DNA of 64,000 nucleotides from Pseudomonas lopnurensis (GTDB lineage: Bacteria > Pseudomonadota > Gammaproteobacteria > Pseudomonadales > Pseudomonadaceae): contig NZ_JADDIX010000070.1 in the NCBI RefSeq assembly GCF_015070855.1, positions 60,378-124,377 of the forward strand, in the 5' to 3' direction. The notes below the pieces were generated by a model, which saw nothing but the letters and a program-made list of their open reading frames with translations, ran no database searches and was not told the DNA's origin. Shown here in pieces: positions 54,189 to 63,443 of this stretch; position 1 is the stretch's first letter, and the number at the start of each line of letters is the position of its first letter. The translations under genes were made by a program, and so were the position numbers.

Positions 54189-54862
54189 GCGGCCACCTTG
54201 CGCAGCCGGACGAGGTTGGCCAACTCCTCGCTCGGGCTCAGTTGCAGGCTCGACAGATAGGCGGCCAGCGCCTCGATCTCGGTCACCGAGAGCTTGCTGG
54301 CCACGGCGATCATCACCGAACCGGCGCGACTGGGGTCGTTCTCGCGAAACCGCATCAGCGCCTTGCGCAGGTATTCGTCGGGCTGCCCGGCCAGCCGCGG
54401 CATGGTTTCCATGCCCTCGGCGTGGGTGCCATGGCAACCGGTGCAGGTGCTCTGGAAGATGTTCTCGCCGGTCTTGCGCAACTGCTCGTCCGGCGCGCCC
54501 TCGGTCGGATTGACCTTCTGCTGGCTGAAATACACCGCGACGTTCACCCGGTCCTCCAGGGTGAGGTTCTCCGCCAGCCTGGACATGACGAAGTCGCTGC
54601 GCTCGCCGCTGGCGAACTTCTCGAAGGAGTGGAACAGGTACAGCGGATTCTGCCCGGCCAGATTGGGAATGTGCTTGCGCTTGCTGTTGCCGGTCTCGCC
54701 ATGGCAGTAGGTGCAGAACACCGCGCGTTCCTGGCCGGCCAGGCTGGCCTGCTGGCGCCGCTGTTCATCGGCCATCAGGTAGTTGAAGCGCTGCATCGCC
54801 TCCTCGCTGGCGTGGGTGAGTGGGACGAAACAGCAGAACAGAGCGAGGACAAGAGCGCGCAT
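54182..54862 (-). CDS. Diheme cytochrome c (c4-like)
   Basis: 226 residues, signal peptide 1-18 (ends THA), two cytochrome c domains with CTYCH at 50-54 and CTGCH at 140-144 and methionines in SRLAENLT / MPRLAGQPDEYLRKAL. Periplasmic electron carrier of cytochrome c4 type. 328 bases upstream hold no gene. Confidence 0.88.
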   Translation of the reverse strand: MRALVLALFCCFVPLTHASEEAMQRFNYLMADEQRRQQASLAGQERAVFCTYCHGETGNSKRKHIPNLAGQNPLYLFHSFEKFASGERSDFVMSRLAENLTLEDRVNVAVYFSQQKVNPTEGAPDEQLRKTGENIFQSTCTGCHGTHAEGMETMPRLAGQPDEYLRKALMRFRENDPSRAGSVMIAVASKLSVTEIEALAAYLSSLQLSPSEELANLVRLRKVAAQ

Positions 54863-55190
54863 GGGGTCATCCGGTACCGAGGTGGGCCAGTGGGATCGTT
54901 TTGGGGTGACCGACTATAGGTGTGGGGAGAGCTCGAATCCCGGCCCAAATCAACAAAAGGCGTCCCGAGCGGGGCGGCCTGGCACCTTTTGCGAAAACCA
55001 TCACAGATCGGCGTCAGGTTCTCGCTCGCGGTACGACGATCCCGCCGTTGCGGCGGTTATTACGGCCAAGCACCCACTGCGCGCTTGCGCCGCATTGACG
55101 ATCGAAAAAAAAGATGAAGCGAATCGGAAAATCAGCACACAGGCGCGGCGCATTCGACTAAAGTAGCACCCCTTCATCCACCGAGGAGCC
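54863..55190. other. Intergenic region, cytochrome c4-like / thioesterase
   Basis: Divergent promoter space with no gene. An inverted repeat CAAAAGG ... CCTTTTG (54954-54960 and 54985-54991) is the only structure I see. Confidence 0.5.
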
Positions 55191-55199
55191 GTGACCCCC

Positions 55200-55703
55200 A
55201 TGCTAGATGGACATGCAGAGCTGACCATGACCGTACTGATGACGCCGGACAAGGCCAATTTTTCCGGCAACGTACATGGCGGCACGCTGCTCAAGTACCT
55301 CGACGAAGTCGCCTACGCCTGCGCCAGCCGCTACGCCGGGCAGTACGTGGTAACCCTCTCGGTGGACCAGGTGGTGTTTCGCCAGCCGGTGCACGTCGGC
55401 GAACTGGTCACCTTCCTCGCCTCGGTCAACTACACCGGCACCACGTCGATGGAGATCGGCATCAAGGTCGTCACCGAAGACATCCGGACGAAGACCGTAC
55501 GTCACACCAACAGCTGTTTCTTCACCATGGTCGCCCTCGGCGAGGACGGCAAGCCGGTGCCGGTACCGCCGTTGAACCCGAAGACGCCCGAGCAGCAGCG
55601 CCGCTTCGCCCAGGCCTACCAGCGCCGCGAAATCCGTCGCGAACTGGAACAGCGCTACCGCGACCTGCGTACCGGCAACGAGCCCCTCGCCGCGGTGAAC
55701 TGA
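55200..55703 (+). CDS. Acyl-CoA thioesterase, hotdog fold
   Basis: 167 residues, BFIT/YciA-type hotdog domain (NFSGNVHGGTLLKYLDEVAY, written in part; NYTGTTSMEIGIKV; HTNSCFFTMVAL). Hydrolyses acyl-CoA. The ATG at 55200 was chosen with GAGGAG upstream; a GTG at 55191 is nearer to that site and is a real alternative. Confidence 0.88.
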   Translation: MLDGHAELTMTVLMTPDKANFSGNVHGGTLLKYLDEVAYACASRYAGQYVVTLSVDQVVFRQPVHVGELVTFLASVNYTGTTSMEIGIKVVTEDIRTKTVRHTNSCFFTMVALGEDGKPVPVPPLNPKTPEQQRRFAQAYQRREIRRELEQRYRDLRTGNEPLAAVN

Positions 55704-55963
55704 CCGCGTGATCGCACTATGCGCTCAAAAAAGCCGAAAACAGCGCGGGAAGCTGGAGGCTGAACGACAAGTGGCTCGAGAGTGAACGCAGATCTGGCGT
55801 TTCTTTCGTCCAGCTTTCCAGCCTTCAGTGCTTTGTTATCGAATGGCCGTTACGGAATAGCGCCATAGCGCGATTGCCCTACGCCGCCTGCGCACCAGCC
55901 CCCAAGCGGGACAAAACCTTATACAATGCGCGGCTTTCCGCAATTCCGTCCCGAGGACCTCCC

Positions 55964-56305
55964 GTGAGCACGCTGCCACCCTGCCCCCAATGCAACTCCG
56001 AATACACCTATGAAGATGGCCAGATGCTGGTCTGCCCGGAGTGCGCCCACGAGTGGTCCGCCACCGAGGAGGCTGCGGCCGGCGAACACGACAAGGTGAT
56101 CAAGGACTCGGTCGGCAACACCCTGCAGGATGGCGATACCGTTACCGTGATCAAGGACCTGAAAGTCAAGGGCTCGTCCCTGGTGGTCAAGGTCGGCACC
56201 AAGGTGAAGAACATCCGCCTGTGCGACGGCGACCACGACATCGACTGCAAGATCGACGGCATCGGCGCCATGAAGCTGAAGTCCGAATTCGTCAAGAAGG
56301 TCTGA
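55964..56305 (+). CDS. phnA: PhnA-like zinc-ribbon protein (alkylphosphonate utilisation-type)
   Basis: 113 residues from a GTG start: zinc ribbon C-x2-C...C-x2-C ([23 protein letters not shown]), then the PhnA domain ([17 protein letters not shown]...). Despite the name, a phosphonate role is not shown; other phn genes are absent. The 260 bases before it hold an imperfect inverted repeat pair (AGCTGGAGGCTGAA / TCCAGCTTTCCAGCCTTCAG). Confidence 0.88.
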   Translation: MSTLPPCPQCNSEYTYEDGQMLVCPECAHEWSATEEAAAGEHDKVIKDSVGNTLQDGDTVTVIKDLKVKGSSLVVKVGTKVKNIRLCDGDHDIDCKIDGIGAMKLKSEFVKKV

Positions 56306-56306
56306 G

Positions 56307-57047
56307 CTACTGCACCGGCAGGAAGTTGAGGAACAACAGGCCGTGGGCGTAGTTGACGCCGATGCGCCGATAGCGTTCGTCGAGTAGGTCGGTGAGCAGG
56401 TCCAGGCGCGCGACCATCTTGGCGAGTTCGGTGGCGAAACTCAGGTTGCGGCCCTGCTCGGAGATCTCATTGGCCAGCAGCAGCTTGTGCCCGTCGCTGC
56501 CACGCCGACTAGCGAGCATCCAGACGGCCTTCTCCAGGTTGCGCGCGGCGTTGTGGATGAAGCGCACGTCCAGGTTGTCGGTGATGTAGAACGCCTGGCG
56601 CCCGCCGTGGGCGGTGATCAGCATGCTGCGCAGGGCTTAGATGAAGGCGCCGACGAGGTCACCACGAAAATCGGCGCCCAGCGCATAGTCTAGCGCGGCG
56701 ATGTCCTGGCGGCCACCCAGCGCCGGTGGCGGACGCCGCAAGTCGATCGCAGTCATCACCGCCTGGCGCGCGGCATCGGCGTCGGCCAGTCCGGTCTTAC
56801 GCCACTGCTTGGGATTGCGCAGGTAGAGCTTGCCGGCCAGTCGATCGAAGCTCTCCAGGTTGCTGCGCATGGCCAGGGTCGCCAGGCGATCCACCTGGGT
56901 CTGGAACAGTTTGCCCACCTGCGGCTGAGTGCGCGGTTTGCCCGGCAGGGCATCGCAGCCGCCCAACAGCAATGTCAGCAGCACAACCAGCAGGCCGCTG
57001 CGGCGTATCGGGCGTGCATCGGCAATGAGCGAAGCGGGCATCGACAT
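56307..57047 (-). pseudogene. Lipoprotein gene interrupted by an in-frame stop
   Basis: The first part (56637-57047, 136 residues) is a lipoprotein with lipobox LLGGC near residue 31, ending ...FRGDLVGAFI. The next 105-residue frame (56307-56624: MLITAHGGRQAFYITDNLDV...) is in the same phase, with only TAA plus GCCCTGCGCAGC between. Read through, they form one protein of about 245 residues. So a single TAA at 56637-56639 appears to split the gene; the function is unknown. Confidence 0.72.
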
Positions 57048-57272
57048 CGTCCCTGTAGACCACGGGCCACCCGTCGCGAGCGACGGGCCTGGCTCGGGCG
57101 CATCGGGCGCCCAGGATGGCTTTAGAGCCTGAGGCATCGCACCTAGGCAAGCCGGAAAACCGCCATGGAGGCCCCAGGCGCACTGGAACCTGCGTGATAG
57201 ACCACTTCTACACAATACCACCAGGTCGGGTATGCTCCCCGTCCATTCCCTGAGGCAGCGCGCCGCAGTCAG

Positions 57273-57560
57273 ATGAGAGGATCACCATGCCCCGCCACCC
57301 AACGCGCGCCGTCCTTGCGCCTGGGCCTGCTCGCCGCACTCTTCACGGTCAGTGTCTGGACCACCTTGGACCGTCAGTACCCGTGTCGCCATGGGCAGCC
57401 AATACCTGGATCCGGCGCTGCTGGCCTTCATCCGCTTCGGCACCGCCTCCCTGGTGCTCGCGCCTTGGTGGTGGCGACGGCGGCGCATCCCCCGCGAGGT
57501 TTCGCCCTGGGTGTTGCTCGGCCTGCTGTGCGCCGGGCTGCCCATGGGACGGCAGGCTTC
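57273..57560 (+). pseudogene. EamA-family transporter, 5' remnant
   Basis: LRLGLLAALFTVSVWTT in one frame and, after a one-base shift near 57365, TVSTRVAMGSQYLDPALLAFIRFGTASLVL in the next give the first two or three helices of a DMT/EamA carrier; homology ends at GLLCAGLPMG near 57550. A full gene would be about 290 codons. The remainder up to 57742 has no gene. Confidence 0.65.
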
Positions 57561-57742
57561 TCGTCACACAGCGTCGACGGATCGCACCAAGCGCCGCGCT
57601 GCGACCGACCGGGGTCGCGAAAGCACGAACACATTCTGATCTGACTGTTCGTGAAATATGCTTCTTTATTTCCCGAAGATAGGGATAGGATTGAAAAATC
57701 CTTTTACAGAATCAGAGAAATGCAAAAAACAGTCCAGACGAG

Positions 57743-58183
57743 ATGGACCGAAGAATTCTGCGGGTTCTCAGCAAGGACGGACGGGCCAGCCTGCAGGAGG
57801 TCGGCAAGCAGGTCGGACTGTCCTCCAGCCCCTGCTGGCAACGGATCAAGCGCATGGAGGAAGCCGGGGTGATCCGGGGCTACGAAGCCCGTATCGACCT
57901 CGCCGAACTCGGCTACCGCGACAACCTGATCGTGATGCTCACCCTCGATCACCACAGCGACGAAACCCTGGAGAAGTTCGAGCGGGCGCTGGCGGAAACT
58001 CCCGAGGTGATCGAGGCCTACCTGGTGTCCGGCGAATACGACTACTTCATCCGCATCGCGGTGAAGGACACCCGCGACTACGAACGATTGCTGCGCGAAA
58101 AGCTCTACCACATCCCTGGCCTGCGGCATTCGGTATCGAGCTTCGTGCTCCGCCAGTTGAAGGCCAGCAGCGTACCGCTCTGA
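57743..58183 (+). CDS. Lrp/AsnC-family transcriptional regulator
   Basis: 146 residues: winged helix (DRRILRVLSKDGRASLQEVGKQVGLSSSPCWQRIKRM, in part) and C-terminal ligand-binding RAM domain (TPEVIEAYLVSGEYDYFIRIAVKD). Likely senses an amino acid. It is next to the uptake/catabolic cluster and may control it. Confidence 0.9.
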   Translation: MDRRILRVLSKDGRASLQEVGKQVGLSSSPCWQRIKRMEEAGVIRGYEARIDLAELGYRDNLIVMLTLDHHSDETLEKFERALAETPEVIEAYLVSGEYDYFIRIAVKDTRDYERLLREKLYHIPGLRHSVSSFVLRQLKASSVPL

Positions 58184-58256
58184 GCTCCACTGAAAACAAA
58201 AACATCCGATGCCCCGAGGGACATCGGATGAACGACGCGGCAAGCGAACTATCGCG

Positions 58257-59783
58257 TCAGACGTGCCAGCGAGAAGGCAGCATCCAGCCATTCTGGAACG
58301 GCTGGTAGCGCAACGCAGTCGTGTGCGCCACGCTCGACACGCCTTGCAGCAGTGGCAGGCTGTAGCCCTGCTCTACCGCCCAGCGCTCGAACGCCTGGTA
58401 GCCGGCGATGCGATTGGCGTAGTCGCGCTCTACCAGCAGTGGACGCAAACGCTCCATCACATCCTCGCTACGCCACACGGAGAACACCGTGTCGGCATTG
58501 AGGTAGCTGCCCGAGTACAGCTCCGGGTCCGCCGTCGAGTTGTTCCACAGCCAAAGAGCAGGACCTTCGAGAGTGCCAGCGGCCACCGACTGGAAGTACT
58601 TGCCCATGTCGATGGTCTCCAGCTCCGCCTGGATGCCGACCTTGCTCCACATCTGGACGATGGCGCGGGCCATCTGGTTGTCGACCGGATGCACGCCATT
58701 GGTGGCGAAGAACTTGAAGCGCACCGGATTGCTCAGGCTGTAGCCAGACCTGGCCAGATAGTCGCGAGCCTTCTGTGCATCGAAGGCCATGCTGAAGTGC
58801 TCGTCATGCGCGGGCGTACCAGGCGGCGAAGGCATCGACAGGGGCTGCGGGTCGCCGTCGAGCAGGGCCCGCGAGAGCACCTCCTTGTCGATGGCATGGT
58901 GCATCGCCAGGCGCACGTTGATGTCGTCCAACGGCGCCTTGTCGAGCATGTGGATGAGATAGGTATCCACGGTCACCGTCAGCGCACTGGTGAGGTTCGG
59001 CATGTCGCCCAGGCGCAGCGCATCACGAATCGGCAGTGCATAGCTGAAGGCAACCTGCCCGGACTGAAGCGCTGACACCCGCGAAGTCGGGTTGGGAATG
59101 ATCTGGATGCTCACCTCGCGCAGGGTCGGAATGCCCCCCCAGTAGCGATCGAAGGCCTCCAACACCACCCGATTGTTGCGCTGATACTCCACCAGCTTGT
59201 ACGGCCCCGAGCCGATCGGCTTGGCCAGGAATGCCTCCATACCCACCTGTTCGATGTATCGCTTGGGCAGGATGAAGGAGCCGGCAAAGCCGAGGTACTG
59301 GGGGGCAGTCACGAAGGGCTTGCTGAAGTGGATGACCGCCCGTGTGGGAGACGGCGTTTCGATACGCTCGATGCCGCTCCAGATGAAGCCCAGTTGCAGC
59401 GACTGATCGGCTTTCAGGCGTTCCTCGAAGGTGTACTTGAAGTCCTCGGAAGTCAGCTTATCGCCGTTGTGGAAATACACGTCGTCGCGAAAATCCAGCG
59501 CCAGTTCCAGCCCGCTGTCGTCAGTCCATTGGTAGGCGCTGACCACGCCACCGGCCAACTGGTTACGCTCGTCATACTGCAAGGGCTGGTCGAACACGCA
59601 TTTGTAGAGCGAGGTGGCCTGCGGGATGATCCGCGCCGTGGGATCCCAGCTGACTACATCGAAGGGAAACGCCAGCGAAACTCTCTCGGTGTCCGCCGCC
59701 AGCACGCGAGCGATGCTCCCCGGGCCCATCAGCAGCGCCAGGGCGCTCAGCGGCGCGGCTCTCAACAAGGTTCTGCGTTGCAT
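58257..59783 (-). CDS. ABC transporter solute-binding protein, peptide/opine type (family 5)
   Basis: 508 residues. N-terminus MQRRTLLRAAPLSALALLMG resembles a Tat signal ending AADTE. The SBP_bac_5 core shows DVVSWDPTARI, LDFRDDVYFHNGDKLTSEDF, KPIGSGPYKLVEY and INVRLAMHHAIDKE. Ligand unknown. No permease or ATPase adjoins it in the window. The next gene upstream, a porin, may form the outer-membrane entry. Confidence 0.88.
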   Translation of the reverse strand: MQRRTLLRAAPLSALALLMGPGSIARVLAADTERVSLAFPFDVVSWDPTARIIPQATSLYKCVFDQPLQYDERNQLAGGVVSAYQWTDDSGLELALDFRDDVYFHNGDKLTSEDFKYTFEERLKADQSLQLGFIWSGIERIETPSPTRAVIHFSKPFVTAPQYLGFAGSFILPKRYIEQVGMEAFLAKPIGSGPYKLVEYQRNNRVVLEAFDRYWGGIPTLREVSIQIIPNPTSRVSALQSGQVAFSYALPIRDALRLGDMPNLTSALTVTVDTYLIHMLDKAPLDDINVRLAMHHAIDKEVLSRALLDGDPQPLSMPSPPGTPAHDEHFSMAFDAQKARDYLARSGYSLSNPVRFKFFATNGVHPVDNQMARAIVQMWSKVGIQAELETIDMGKYFQSVAAGTLEGPALWLWNNSTADPELYSGSYLNADTVFSVWRSEDVMERLRPLLVERDYANRIAGYQAFERWAVEQGYSLPLLQGVSSVAHTTALRYQPFQNGWMLPSRWHV

Positions 59784-59817
59784 CGTTTTATCCTCGTAAA
59801 TCGCTGCCGAGCGAAAA

Positions 59818-61137
59818 TCAGAACGTGTAAACCATGCCAAGACGGAAAGTGTCCTGACGGTTGTCGCTGGAGTTATCCAGGTACCAGCCGGCACCCTGGT
59901 TGGCGCGAATGCCATCGGATGCCTTCATCCAGGAATAGGAGGCGTACAGCCAGGTCTTGTCGGAGAGATCGCGCTTGAGGCCGAAAGTGACCTGATCCCA
60001 GTCGTTACCCTCGAAATCGGACCATTGATAGGCGGCGATGGCCGTGGTCTTCTCAGCGATCGGGTAGTAGCCACCCAGTTCGTATACGTGCTGGGTGGCG
60101 GTCTCCCCGTCACGCTTAAACTTGGTCTGCGAGGTATTGCCGACCAGCGTGAAGTCACCCAGTTGGTAATGCCCACCGACGATAGCGGTCTCCTGATCGA
60201 CGATAAGCGGCGTGCCATCGAAATTGAGCGTCTCACCAAACAGTTCGGTCTTGCCAATCTGTAAGTCGGGATAGATGTCGTTTTTGTCGATGCGCACGTA
60301 AGCCGCCGCCAGGCTCCAGGGGCCGGCGAAGTAGCTGGCGCCCAGGCTGAGCGTTTCCTTGTTGCCCGAGGACTGACCGGGGTAGGCCGCATCGTCGGTT
60401 GCATACATGATGCCAAACTTGAAACCGTCGAAAGTCGCGCTCTGGAACTTGATCGAGCGATCCACCCGCCAGCCGGAAATACGGTCGAAGTCGCCGTGAT
60501 GTCCCGCGTAGGTCGTGGCATAACCGCCGATATTGAGCTGGTTGAGGTAGTCGTAGACGAAGTCGTACTGGCGCCCGAAGGTCAACCGCCCCCACTTGTT
60601 CTCGACTCCTGCATAGGCCTGGCGCCCCCAAGTGGTGCCGTATTGCGAGGTGGTACCATCGCTCAGGTTGAAACCGTGCTCGATGGTGAAGATCGCCTTG
60701 AGGCCCCAGTCCAGATCCTGGGAGCCGGTCAGGCCCAGGCGATTGCCCCAGTTCACCCCGTCGCGCTCACCGAACTTGCTGCTGCCGCCTTCGTCGCTCA
60801 CATAGGTAGCACCGAAGTCGAGCACGCCGTACAACTTGACCTTCTCGGTGATCTCGTCGATCAGGTCAGCAGTGGCCGTGCTGCGCTTGGCCGGCGCTTG
60901 CTGAGCCTGGGTCACCTGCTCTTCGTCAAGCCCCGCAGGCGCCACGGCGGTTGCCGGTGGTTGTTGGGCCTGCTGCTTGGCGAGCGTCTCGCGGACGATT
61001 TTCTCGACCATCGCGCGCACCTGCGCTTTGGCCTCCGGGCTCAGCGAAGCCGCTTCATCGGCGGCCACCAGGCCGCTGTAGGCGAACATCCCGAGCGAAC
61101 ACACAAACGCTAACGTCGAATACCTGCCGATTTGCAT
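59818..61137 (-). CDS. Outer-membrane porin, trimeric type
   Basis: 439 residues with a signal peptide (about 1-26, ends LVAA), an N-terminal coiled coil with a Gln/Ala-rich stretch (30-85), and a 16-strand-like barrel (VKLYGVLDFGATYVS, LGLTGSQDLDWGLKAIF, ..., RLGMVYTF with terminal Phe). The coiled coil before the barrel is like the DUF3138/phosphate-selective or OprO-like exposed region. Co-oriented with the binding protein. Confidence 0.85.
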   Translation of the reverse strand: MQIGRYSTLAFVCSLGMFAYSGLVAADEAASLSPEAKAQVRAMVEKIVRETLAKQQAQQPPATAVAPAGLDEEQVTQAQQAPAKRSTATADLIDEITEKVKLYGVLDFGATYVSDEGGSSKFGERDGVNWGNRLGLTGSQDLDWGLKAIFTIEHGFNLSDGTTSQYGTTWGRQAYAGVENKWGRLTFGRQYDFVYDYLNQLNIGGYATTYAGHHGDFDRISGWRVDRSIKFQSATFDGFKFGIMYATDDAAYPGQSSGNKETLSLGASYFAGPWSLAAAYVRIDKNDIYPDLQIGKTELFGETLNFDGTPLIVDQETAIVGGHYQLGDFTLVGNTSQTKFKRDGETATQHVYELGGYYPIAEKTTAIAAYQWSDFEGNDWDQVTFGLKRDLSDKTWLYASYSWMKASDGIRANQGAGWYLDNSSDNRQDTFRLGMVYTF

Positions 61138-61184
61138 GGCACTGTTCCATTGTCGGATTGATTGGATGGATAAATTGGCAGTGG

Positions 61185-62261
61185 TCAAGGCATAACGCGT
61201 GGGACGGCGGCTTCGACAATATGGAAGTTGCCCTTCGAATCGTCCGCCCCCGCGTCCCTGTGGGTCGTGCGGTTTTGCACCACACTCTTCCCGAAGCCCG
61301 GGGTCACTGCCCGGGGTTCCCGGCGGCGCAGCCACAGGCGCATCAGGTGACGTCTGCGCTGCGGCTCCGGGTAGTCGATAAACTCGGTACGCGAGTGCAG
61401 CGCCGCATGGTTGGAGAGCCACTGGATATCACCGGGACGGAAATCCATCTCGATGGCCATGCCCGGCTCGTAGGTGATCGCCTCGAACAGCTCCAGCAGT
61501 TCTCGCTGCGCCTCGGTCAGGCGCGGCACTTCCGGAAAGTCCTGGGCGGTGAGGATGTACAGCGAGCCGGCGTACATGCTGAAGGTGCCGTCCACCAGGC
61601 TGATGATCGGCGAGCAGTAGGTATTGGCCGGCGCATCCGGGTCCTGGCGGCGCCAGTCCCAGTGGAAGGGTTCGAACAGCAGCGGTGCGAGGTCGGGGCG
61701 ACGGGCCAGGATCTCGTTGTAGATCTGCGCACCGGAGACCAGGCAGGACGCGCCACCGGCCTTGGATGGACGCAGGCACATCAGCGATACCACATCCGAG
61801 CTGTCGGAGTGGAACGGCAGCTTGTCGCGAATCGACTTGGAAAGCGCCGTGGGGTCGTCCAGGGTCTTGTCCGAGGTCGCGTAGATGTGGTCGATCAGGT
61901 CACCCAGCTCGTTCTGCCGCATCGGCTCGCCCATCAGCAGGCCGAGCAGGTAATAGATGGCGGCGCTCAGCGCGTCGGAATACAGCTGGGTGCGCAAGCC
62001 ACGTACCAAGACGAAACCGTGGCCGACGTCGAGGCGCTCCTTCCATTGCGCCACGGCCTCCTGAAGGCTTTCCAGCGGATAGTCGCCGGGCTCGACGCGG
62101 CGCAGGTCCGGATTGTCGGCGATCAGCTGGGCACCGGCGGCCTCGAGTTCGGCGAGCTGCACGTCGTCGAGCAGATAGATCCAGTCGCCACCGCGTCCCA
62201 GCTCGTCGCCGCGCCAGGCGGCCGAGGTGGTGATCGGTTGCAGAGTCAGAGGTTTCGCCAT
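61185..62261 (-). CDS. TauD/TfdA-family 2-oxoglutarate dioxygenase
   Basis: 358 residues. Fe(II) ligands appear as His-x-Asp in FHSDSSD and the distal His in NHAALHSRTEF; Arg in RRRHLMRLWLRRR binds 2-oxoglutarate. The gene is divergent from the VanB-type reductase (start-to-start gap about 190 bases) and in line with porin and binding protein. Substrate unknown. Confidence 0.88.
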   Translation of the reverse strand: MAKPLTLQPITTSAAWRGDELGRGGDWIYLLDDVQLAELEAAGAQLIADNPDLRRVEPGDYPLESLQEAVAQWKERLDVGHGFVLVRGLRTQLYSDALSAAIYYLLGLLMGEPMRQNELGDLIDHIYATSDKTLDDPTALSKSIRDKLPFHSDSSDVVSLMCLRPSKAGGASCLVSGAQIYNEILARRPDLAPLLFEPFHWDWRRQDPDAPANTYCSPIISLVDGTFSMYAGSLYILTAQDFPEVPRLTEAQRELLELFEAITYEPGMAIEMDFRPGDIQWLSNHAALHSRTEFIDYPEPQRRRHLMRLWLRRREPRAVTPGFGKSVVQNRTTHRDAGADDSKGNFHIVEAAVPRVMP

Positions 62262-62451
62262 CGCCGGATGCTCCCAGGGTAGTTCGTTGCGGATGGCAAA
62301 ACTCTCGCAAGATGCCGGCGGGCGATCTTGTCCGGACGCGCATGAAGGCTTGACGCTCGAGCGGCAGACGTCCTAATTCCCGTGCGCAGGTGTCCAAGAA
62401 CTGCCCCGCCGGCTGCGGCCACACTGGCACCAAATCGCTCGGGAGCCTTTC

Positions 62452-63417
62452 GTGAACGCACCCCCTGAACCCTTCACGTCCGCGGTACGACTGCGTGTGG
62501 TCCGCCACGAGCCGGCAGCGCAAGGCGTCACCCTGATCGAGCTGGAACCGGACGACGGCCAGCCGCTGCGCCCGTTCCGCGCCGGCGCCCACTTGGCGCT
62601 GGAACTGAACGCCGGGGTACGCCAGTACTCGCTGTGCAACGGCCCCGCCGAGACCGTGCGCTATCGCCTGGCGGTACGCCTGGAAGCCGACGGCCGTGGC
62701 GGTTCGCGGGAAGTCTGCGAGGACTTGCAGGCAGGCTCGACGCTGAACGCCAGCGGTCCGTTCAACCATTTCCCGCTGGAGGAAGACGATCCCTGCCCGC
62801 TGCTCATCGCCGGCGGCATCGGCATCACCCCGCTGCTGGCGATGGCCCGTGAGCGCGAGGCCCAGGGGCGCGCGTTCGAACTGCACTACAGCGGGCGCAG
62901 CCAGGCCGGCATGGCCTTCCATGAGGAACTGAGCGGGCGTGGCGATGGCCAAGTGTTCTGCTACGCCGATGGCGTGCGCATGGATCTGGAGCAGGTCATC
63001 CCCTCTCCCTCCGCGCGCCACCTGTATGTCTGCGGTCCGGCCCGGCTGATCGATGCGGTGCTAGCCGTCGCCCGCGGCAAGGGCTGGTCCGATGCGCAGG
63101 TGCATTTCGAGCGTTTCGGCGCCGAGGCCCCGGCGGCACTGGACGGCGACGGCGCCTTCGAGGTGCAGATCAAGTCCAGCGGCGAGGTCATCGCCGTCGG
63201 TGCCGAGGAGAGCGTTGCCGACGCCCTGCAGCGGCACGGTCTGTACATCAACCTGTCCTGCGGCTCCGGGGTTTGCGGCAGCTGCCGCCTCGGCGTGCTG
63301 GACGGCGACGTCGACCACCGCGACTACTTTTTCTCCCCCCAGGAACAGGCCGCGAACGACCAGTTCACGCCCTGCTGCTCACGGGCGCGCAGCGCCCGCC
63401 TGGTTCTCGATCTCTGA
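62452..63417 (+). CDS. PDR/VanB-family oxidoreductase (FMN/FAD, 2Fe-2S)
   Basis: 321 residues, GTG start. Order: flavin domain (QYSLCNGP), NAD domain (LIAGGIGITPLLAMA, YVCGPARLIDAV), and C-terminal plant-type ferredoxin with C270-GSGV-C275-GS-C278 and a last Cys near 308. Such proteins reduce Rieske-type oxygenases; no such oxygenase is in view. Confidence 0.9.
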   Translation: MNAPPEPFTSAVRLRVVRHEPAAQGVTLIELEPDDGQPLRPFRAGAHLALELNAGVRQYSLCNGPAETVRYRLAVRLEADGRGGSREVCEDLQAGSTLNASGPFNHFPLEEDDPCPLLIAGGIGITPLLAMAREREAQGRAFELHYSGRSQAGMAFHEELSGRGDGQVFCYADGVRMDLEQVIPSPSARHLYVCGPARLIDAVLAVARGKGWSDAQVHFERFGAEAPAALDGDGAFEVQIKSSGEVIAVGAEESVADALQRHGLYINLSCGSGVCGSCRLGVLDGDVDHRDYFFSPQEQAANDQFTPCCSRARSARLVLDL

Positions 63418-63443
63418 CCCGACCGCTGTGAGGAATCACCCGC

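Noticed and set aside
55704-55963. Small RNA or repeat upstream of phnA
   Set aside because: Only an imperfect inverted pair is visible; no promoter or terminator signature could be shown.
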